Shown: piece after piece, positions 58,482 to 64,000 of the stretch
How positions within the stretch are numbered: position 1 is the first letter of the stretch
How the letters are laid out: each line of letters opens with the position of its first letter
Origin: Opitutia bacterium
GTDB lineage: Bacteria > Verrucomicrobiota > Verrucomicrobiia > Opitutales > Opitutaceae
Assembly (NCBI GenBank): GCA_016217595.1
Contig: JACRHS010000014.1
Coordinates: forward strand, 1 to 64,000
Length of the DNA: 64,000 nt
Direction: 5' to 3'
Notes under the pieces: model-generated
Told to the model about the DNA's origin: nothing
What the model saw: only the letters and a program-made list of their open reading frames with translations
The model's database searches: none
Made by a program: the position numbers and the translations under genes

Positions 58482-61181
58482 TCAGCGCGCGACGCGTTTT
58501 TTCAATTCCTCCCGCAGTTGTCGCGCAGCGGCGTAATCGGGCGCATCGATCAAACACTGTGCCAATTGCTGCAGCGCCTCGTCCGTCTGACCGCGGGCGA
58601 CCGCGGCGAGCGCGAGTCCGTAACGAAACGCAGCGCGCCGGCCGGCGTCGCCCTCCGCCGCCTGCACGCCAGCCTCGTAACACCGCGCTGCCTCGGCTGG
58701 CTGCTTTACTCCCATCCAGATATTTCCGGATTGCATCATCACGTGCAGCGCCTGTTGCCGCGCCAGGCCGGCCTGACGGGGCGGCTCGGTCCCGCGCCAG
58801 ACGGGCAGACTCGCGCCGCCGCGCGCATAGATTTCGAGCATGCAGGCGGCAAAATCGCGCGTGAACACGCCCGCCCCCAACGCCACGGAAAGCCGGTGCC
58901 GCGGCGGATGAAACTCCAGCGACGGCCGGTCGTCGGTGATCGCCGGCACGTCTCCGGCCCAGGCGCGCGCCGCCTGCGGCCCGAGCGCGAACAGCTGCAC
59001 AAAGGCTTCCGGCGTGAACACCCGAACCTTGGCCAGATCTGTCGCGAGCGCTTCGTTGCTGAACGCGCGCGTCAACGCCGCCCAGTCAAGCGACACCGGC
59101 TGGCCGAGTCGCGCCACGATCAAGCCGGTGTGCGAGTGCAGCCAGAGAGTCGTCTCCGGGAAAACATCCTGCACTGTGCGCAAGATCGCCTGCGACTGTT
59201 CGCGCGTGAGCAGGTGAAACGGCAGCCACTGCACGAGCAGGCCGCCCGGGCGCAGCCGCGCGCGCGCCAGTTCGTAGTATTCGCGCGAATAGAGGTTCAC
59301 CACGCCGGCATGCGTCGGCGGCATGGGCTCGGCAGTGATCACGTCGTAAGTCTCGCGCGTGGTGGCGAGGTAGTTGCGCCCGTCGTCCACGATCAGCCGC
59401 GCCCGCGGATCGCGGTCCACGCGATGATTGACCGTCTCGAACCACGGCGCACAGGCGAACACGGAGGCGTTGATGTCCACCGCATCCACACGCGCGCCGG
59501 GATGCAGCAATGCCGCGCCCGCCGTCGAGCCGGTGCCGAAACAAATCACCAGCACACGCGGCGCCTCGCCGCCGTGGATCAGCAACGGCACATGACTCAT
59601 GAGCGGCATGTACCCGGCCGAATCCGCATCTGACGAGGCCTCAAATCCATTGATGCGCAGCGCCCGCACGCCCGAGGCAGAGCGCACGACCGTCACCGAA
59701 GCGGTGACATCGTCGCGGTGCATGTCGACCGCCACCGGCTGCCCCTGATTGTAGCCCAGCCGGTCGAACGGATTCGGTCCGGGCAACATGCCGAGAAAAA
59801 ACGCCGCGGCGGCCGCCACCAGTCCGACGCCGCCGGCGCACGCCAACCAGGCCCGCCGGCCTTCGCGCCACGGCAACAGCGCCGCCGCCAACACTGCCTG
59901 CGCGCCGGCCAGCGCGAGCAGCGCGCCCTTGATGGAACACAGCGGCACCAGCAAAAAACCGACGCCCAACGCGCCCACGATGGCGCCGAGCGTGTTGACC
60001 CAATACGCCTGGCCCAGCCGTTTCCCCGCCGAATCGAGCCCCTCCACCAGCAACCGGCTGCTCAACGGAAACACGACGCCCATGCACACCGCCGGCAACA
60101 GCATCACGAGGCAGCAGCCCGCCATCGTACCCGCCAACTGCATACCGCCGGTGTAGCCGAAGCGGGCGGACGCGCGGTTGATCCACTCGGGCAGATGCGC
60201 CGCGCACGGCGCCAGCGCCAGCGCCCCGGCCGCACCCAGCCATTGCGCCCAGGCCAGGGTGCCCGCCCCCGCCCCGCGTCGCTCCAACCGCACAAAGGCC
60301 AGACTGCCCAGCGCCAGCCCGAGCAAAAACACGACCAGAATCAGCGTGAACGAGTACACCGTGCTGCCGAAGGCGAAGACCAGCATGCGCGTCCACGCCA
60401 CCTCGTAGCCCATCGTCAGCACGCCGGAAAACGCGACCACGACCCACAGCCATGCCCGCAAACCGCCGGTGCTGGCCGATGCCACGACCGCCGGTGCTGG
60501 CGCCACGTTCGTCGCCGTCAGTGCAGATGTCAGCGAAGGCATGCAGGACATCACCCAAGCCGCCAGCCCCACGATCACGTTAATGGCCACGGCGACCGCC
60601 AGCGAGCGCTCCACGCCCAGCGCGCGAATCGCCACGAACCCTGTGAGCGCGCTGCCGAGCACCGCGCCGAGCAGGTTGAATGAGTACAGCGCGCCAAGGT
60701 TGCGCCCCAACCGCTCCTCGCGGCGGGTGACGAACCGCACCAACAATGGCAGCGTGCCGCCCATGAGCGTCGTCGGGATCAAGAGCAGCATCGCGGCCAG
60801 TCCGATGCGCAACGCGAGCAAACCAAACTCATGCCCGCCGGCCGCCGGCAGCCATTGCAGATAGCGCGGCCGCAGCCATGCGAGCAGCAGGGGTTGGAGC
60901 GCCGCAAATAACGCGATACCCAGCTCCAGCGCCGCATACCAGCGCAGCAGCGCCCGACTGCGATCGGCGATGCGACCGAACCACCACGCGCCCAATGCCA
61001 GCCCGCCCATGAACACCGCCAGCGCCGTGCTGACTGCGGGCGTGGTCGCCCCGGCGACCAGTGCGAGCTGCCGCGTCCACACGATCTGATACGTCAGCGC
61101 GCTGGCGCCAGACAAAAGGAATAAGCCGCACAGCATCGCGCGGACGACGCGTTCGCGGAAAAAGCCGGAGGTACTGGCCAT
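58482..61181 (-). CDS. Spermidine-synthase-like membrane protein with TPR tail
   Basis: An 899-residue protein combining an integral-membrane N-terminal half (about a dozen helices, MFS/spermidine-synthase-associated type, e.g. 'GLFLLSGASALTYQIVWTR' and 'LLIPTTLMGGTLPLLVR'), a soluble spermidine-synthase-like SAM/Rossmann domain ('VLVICFGTGSTAGAALLHPG', 'VDAVDINASVFACAPWF', 'DDGRNYLATTRETYDVI') and a C-terminal TPR-like helical tail ('AEAARCYEAGVQAAEGDAG'). Such fused proteins are common in this phylum and have no established reaction. True polyamine synthesis is not assured. ATG 61181 follows a 12-codon frame extension that I drop. It is convergent with receptor 2, with only 8 bases between stops. 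Confidence 0.82.
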   Translation of the reverse strand: MASTSGFFRERVVRAMLCGLFLLSGASALTYQIVWTRQLALVAGATTPAVSTALAVFMGGLALGAWWFGRIADRSRALLRWYAALELGIALFAALQPLLLAWLRPRYLQWLPAAGGHEFGLLALRIGLAAMLLLIPTTLMGGTLPLLVRFVTRREERLGRNLGALYSFNLLGAVLGSALTGFVAIRALGVERSLAVAVAINVIVGLAAWVMSCMPSLTSALTATNVAPAPAVVASASTGGLRAWLWVVVAFSGVLTMGYEVAWTRMLVFAFGSTVYSFTLILVVFLLGLALGSLAFVRLERRGAGAGTLAWAQWLGAAGALALAPCAAHLPEWINRASARFGYTGGMQLAGTMAGCCLVMLLPAVCMGVVFPLSSRLLVEGLDSAGKRLGQAYWVNTLGAIVGALGVGFLLVPLCSIKGALLALAGAQAVLAAALLPWREGRRAWLACAGGVGLVAAAAAFFLGMLPGPNPFDRLGYNQGQPVAVDMHRDDVTASVTVVRSASGVRALRINGFEASSDADSAGYMPLMSHVPLLIHGGEAPRVLVICFGTGSTAGAALLHPGARVDAVDINASVFACAPWFETVNHRVDRDPRARLIVDDGRNYLATTRETYDVITAEPMPPTHAGVVNLYSREYYELARARLRPGGLLVQWLPFHLLTREQSQAILRTVQDVFPETTLWLHSHTGLIVARLGQPVSLDWAALTRAFSNEALATDLAKVRVFTPEAFVQLFALGPQAARAWAGDVPAITDDRPSLEFHPPRHRLSVALGAGVFTRDFAACMLEIYARGGASLPVWRGTEPPRQAGLARQQALHVMMQSGNIWMGVKQPAEAARCYEAGVQAAEGDAGRRAAFRYGLALAAVARGQTDEALQQLAQCLIDAPDYAAARQLREELKKRVAR

Positions 61182-61372
61182 GCGGAGACTGCAACCGGGA
61201 ACGCCCGGCCAAGTCAAGGAGCGCGATGCCTGAAATGCACGCCGTTCGCCCGGGATTCTGCGGAGATATTTTTTCGTATGCCGTTTAGGGATGATGCTTT
61301 ACAGAAACCCCCAATTCAAACCGACCGCCTGTCCCGTCTAAAAAGCAGTTAGCGCAAAACCCAAACCATCGA

Positions 61373-64000
61373 ATGCATATGCAAACCAAATCAGGAACTA
61401 GACCCACGGTGTGGCGCCGGCTTTTCACAGCGGCATGCCTTGTTCTCAGTCTCGGCTTCGCTTCGGCGTTGTCGGCCCAAACCCCCGCCACCGGTGCCAT
61501 CACCGGACGCGTTTCCAACAAGACCACCGGTGAATATCTGGTGGGCGCGGTTGTCAGCATCGAAGGCACCCAAATGAGCACGACCACCGAGCGCGGCGGC
61601 GAGTTTCGCATCGCGGCACCGGCCGGTGCCCAGACGCTGGTTGTCAGCTACGCGAGCTTGGACACCGCCCGCATCCCCGTAAGCGTGAGTTCCGGCGTGA
61701 CGACGAGCCAGGACGTGGCGATGAACGCGGAAATTTACACGCTGGAAGTCTTCACCGTGACCGGCCTGCGCGAAGGCACGGCCAAGGCCATGCAGAACCA
61801 GCGGCAATCCATGAACGCCAAGTCGGTCGCAGCGATCGACACCTTCGGCAATCCCGGTGCCGGCGTGGGCGAACTGCTCCAACGCCTCCCCGGCATCACG
61901 GTTGACATGGGTTCCGGCGGCGATGTCGGCGGCATCTATGTCCGCGGCATGAACCAGAATACCTTCGGCAATGTCATGGTCGACGGCAGCTTGATGCCGG
62001 TAACCGACGGTCAGACCATCGGCGGTCAATACGTCTATCTTGGCCAGGTGAGCACGACCAACATCGAGTCCCTCGAAGTCATTAAAGCGACCCTGCCCGA
62101 CATGGACGGCAACTCGATCTCGGGCGTCATCAATCTGCGCACCAAGCGCGCTTTCGACCGCACACCCGGCCGCTATGTCACCCTCACCGCCGGCACCAAG
62201 TGGACCAATTTGAATCAGGACAAGAGCGTCCCTGGAAAAGACCTCGCGAAGCTCGACCATCTCGGCATCGAGTACTCCGAAGTCTTCAGCATCCTCGGAG
62301 GGAAAAACAACCTCGGCGTCTCGGCGCAGATCAACCGGGATCATGCCGGCACCTACGTTTACGAAGCCGGCCCCAGCCTCGCCTCGGGAGCCACGAACGT
62401 GAGTTTTGTGGTGCCATATCCCGCCCCCGGTGCGGAGCTCCAGCCCTTGGTACGCGGCTGGAGTGCAGGCAACTGGAACAACAGCGCCAAGCTCAATTTT
62501 GTCGAGACATATGGCTTCAACGTCGACTGGAAAGCTACTCCCGACACCGTGGTGTATTTCAAGGCCACCTATAGCGACACCAGCATCGACAAGGGCGCCA
62601 CGCCTTCCTATTTCCGCTGGAGAGTCTACGCTGGCCAATCGGTGAGCAACTTCACCACCGACAGCACGTATGATCTGGTGAAGAGCACGCCGACCTCTGG
62701 CACGGTGGAGCTGGACTCAGTACTCTATAAGCGCGAGGGTAAGTCCGCCACCCTCACCAGCGGTATCGAGCAGAAGTTCTTCAACGGCTCGGCCAAGCTC
62801 ACCGTGGATGGCAGCTACAACCGAAATCGCACCACCTATCCGGCCATCAACGAGGCCAAGATACGCATCTCTGGCATCGGCTTCCAAATCGACCGCCGCG
62901 GCCAGGACTTCTGGTACCCGAAGGTGACGCAGATCGCCGGCCCGGATTGGAGCAATCCTGCCAACTATTCGATCGTGCCCACCGAAGGCACCAATGGCAC
63001 CCGCATCATCGATTTCCACGTCCCCTCGACCCGCGGTCACATCAAGGCTGATTTCCGCAAAGATTTCGCCTGGCGCTACCCGGTCTGGGTGCAGGTCGGT
63101 GCCAAACATGGCTTCGAACGGACCACTTCCGACCGGCGCTATTATTACTACAACCGGTCCGCCACTGCGCCCACCAGCGTCCTCCCCTATCTCGGTTACA
63201 ACAACGTCCGTATGGCCGAAGGCCACTACGGCCCCTTCTCCTTCCTAGAAGTACCCACCACCGGAAAGCCCGGAGACTTCTGGAACAATCCCTCCGATTG
63301 GACGGAGACACCTGCCCAACGCTACATCAGTCTCATCAACTCCCTCGGCTCGTTTGCCGACGTCAAGCGGCTCATCGATGGGGCCTATATCGAAGGTCAG
63401 GTGAAGATTAACCGGCTGCGCGTACTCGGCGGCCTGCGCGTGGAGCAAACCAACAGTTCCGGCGCGAGCCCACGCCGCGTTATCATCACCGCCGCTGGGG
63501 CCAGCCAAAACACCTCGATTTCCGGAATGACCATGGAGCAAGCCGAAGCTCGCGCTCGCGCCAATTACCCGGCCGGCATGGTCAAACTGACTTCCAAGAA
63601 GAACGATGTCTTCCCCGGTCTGCATCTGGTGTATGACATCACCCCCAACTTGCAGGCACGCGCCAGCTATAACGTCTCGATCACCCGCCCATCCCTCAAC
63701 GAACTGGCCCGTTATCAAGTCAATGAAAGCGCCACGACCGGCGGGGTTGGAATGGTCACCAAGGGCAACCCGGACCTTCTGCCCTATACGTCGGATAATT
63801 TCGAATTGGCGATTGAAGGCTACTTTGGGCAAGCCAACTTCTCCGCCGGCGTTTTCCGGAAGCAAATTCATAACTACTTCCGCTCCTTCGACGGCACCAT
63901 CGGCAGCGGTCCGGACAACGGCTTCGATGGCCAGTATGCCGGCTACACCTTGCGGCAAAACTTGAATGTTGGCGGCGCGCGCATTCAAGGCGTGGAGCTC
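61373..64000 (+). CDS. TonB-dependent receptor without STN (receptor 3, partial)
   Basis: An open frame from ATG 61373 (an in-frame ATG at 61379 is equally possible) runs off the window after 876 codons. A signal peptide ('RLFTAACLVLSLGFASALSA') is followed directly by a carboxypeptidase-regulatory-like domain ('GRVSNKTTGEYLVGAVVSI'), a TonB-box-like 'LEVFTVTGLREG', a plug ('VGELLQRLPGITVDMGSGG') and a barrel. There is no STN domain, so it is a transport-only receptor. Its plug and barrel are closely similar to receptor 2, e.g. 'NAKSVAAIDTFGNP' and 'INLRTKRAFDR' in both. The C-terminal end lies outside the window. Confidence 0.92.
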   Translation, partial: MHMQTKSGTRPTVWRRLFTAACLVLSLGFASALSAQTPATGAITGRVSNKTTGEYLVGAVVSIEGTQMSTTTERGGEFRIAAPAGAQTLVVSYASLDTARIPVSVSSGVTTSQDVAMNAEIYTLEVFTVTGLREGTAKAMQNQRQSMNAKSVAAIDTFGNPGAGVGELLQRLPGITVDMGSGGDVGGIYVRGMNQNTFGNVMVDGSLMPVTDGQTIGGQYVYLGQVSTTNIESLEVIKATLPDMDGNSISGVINLRTKRAFDRTPGRYVTLTAGTKWTNLNQDKSVPGKDLAKLDHLGIEYSEVFSILGGKNNLGVSAQINRDHAGTYVYEAGPSLASGATNVSFVVPYPAPGAELQPLVRGWSAGNWNNSAKLNFVETYGFNVDWKATPDTVVYFKATYSDTSIDKGATPSYFRWRVYAGQSVSNFTTDSTYDLVKSTPTSGTVELDSVLYKREGKSATLTSGIEQKFFNGSAKLTVDGSYNRNRTTYPAINEAKIRISGIGFQIDRRGQDFWYPKVTQIAGPDWSNPANYSIVPTEGTNGTRIIDFHVPSTRGHIKADFRKDFAWRYPVWVQVGAKHGFERTTSDRRYYYYNRSATAPTSVLPYLGYNNVRMAEGHYGPFSFLEVPTTGKPGDFWNNPSDWTETPAQRYISLINSLGSFADVKRLIDGAYIEGQVKINRLRVLGGLRVEQTNSSGASPRRVIITAAGASQNTSISGMTMEQAEARARANYPAGMVKLTSKKNDVFPGLHLVYDITPNLQARASYNVSITRPSLNELARYQVNESATTGGVGMVTKGNPDLLPYTSDNFELAIEGYFGQANFSAGVFRKQIHNYFRSFDGTIGSGPDNGFDGQYAGYTLRQNLNVGGARIQGVEL

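Overview
The window reads as one continuous stretch of a high-GC Gram-negative chromosome, most likely from the phylum Verrucomicrobiota and probably the family Opitutaceae. The placement is inferred from gene content: FecI/FecR sigma/anti-sigma pairs joined to very large TonB-dependent receptors with an N-terminal STN domain, a GH92 mannosidase, delta-60-type secreted proteins with a conserved C-terminal tail, SNF2 and radical-SAM/DUF4070 proteins, and an Asp23-family protein beside accC. No rRNA or universal marker is present to fix the taxon.

Layout. 1-1048: a degraded IS5-type transposase tail and an AT-rich gap. 1049-5713: housekeeping block with accB-accC (fatty-acid synthesis), an Asp23-like/membrane-anchor pair, and on the other strand prmA and cobA. 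5791-10544: assimilatory sulfate reduction (cysI-cysH-cysD-cysN), divergent from cobA, which supplies the siroheme precursor needed by CysI. 10666-17101: a secreted CBM/beta-propeller protein, a delta-60 repeat protein and an insertion-sequence graveyard (ISL3 transposase with stops and frameshifts, a possible second transposase fragment, two copies of a 53-bp hairpin repeat). 17445-29791: mostly single housekeeping or metabolic genes (SNF2 helicase, pyrE, an MBL-fold protein with altered metal ligands, tRNA-Pro, apt, a 2-hydroxyacid dehydrogenase, rsgA, a NahK-like kinase, a radical SAM enzyme, ppnP). 29841-36619: two coiled-coil/LysM envelope proteins, divergent from a 1162-residue protein I do not recognise.

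36.2-46.6 kb is a repeat-built accessory island. A scaffold consisting of the last part of the 1162-residue gene, a 37-bp element, a 35-bp element and a 186-bp repeat occurs twice in the same order (36245-37642 and 41032-42684), but the small minus-strand membrane or lipoprotein genes lodged in it differ completely. A third copy of the 186-bp repeat, truncated, heads another pair of small membrane genes (45446-46211). Two composite repeats (42499-42979 and 46226-46521) flank a GH92 glycosidase, and the paralogue of the propeller protein at 10666 lies between the two scaffold copies. This is the most unusual part of the window.

46597-64000: two FecI-FecR-TonB receptor modules (46597-51776 and 53365-58473), a uroporphyrinogen-decarboxylase-like enzyme between them, a spermidine-synthase-like membrane protein, and a third receptor that runs off the window end and is a close paralogue of the second but lacks STN. 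The receptors presumably import glycans or metal complexes across the outer membrane. The STN-bearing ones would signal through FecR to FecI, and the shared leader in front of both fecI-like genes suggests common control.
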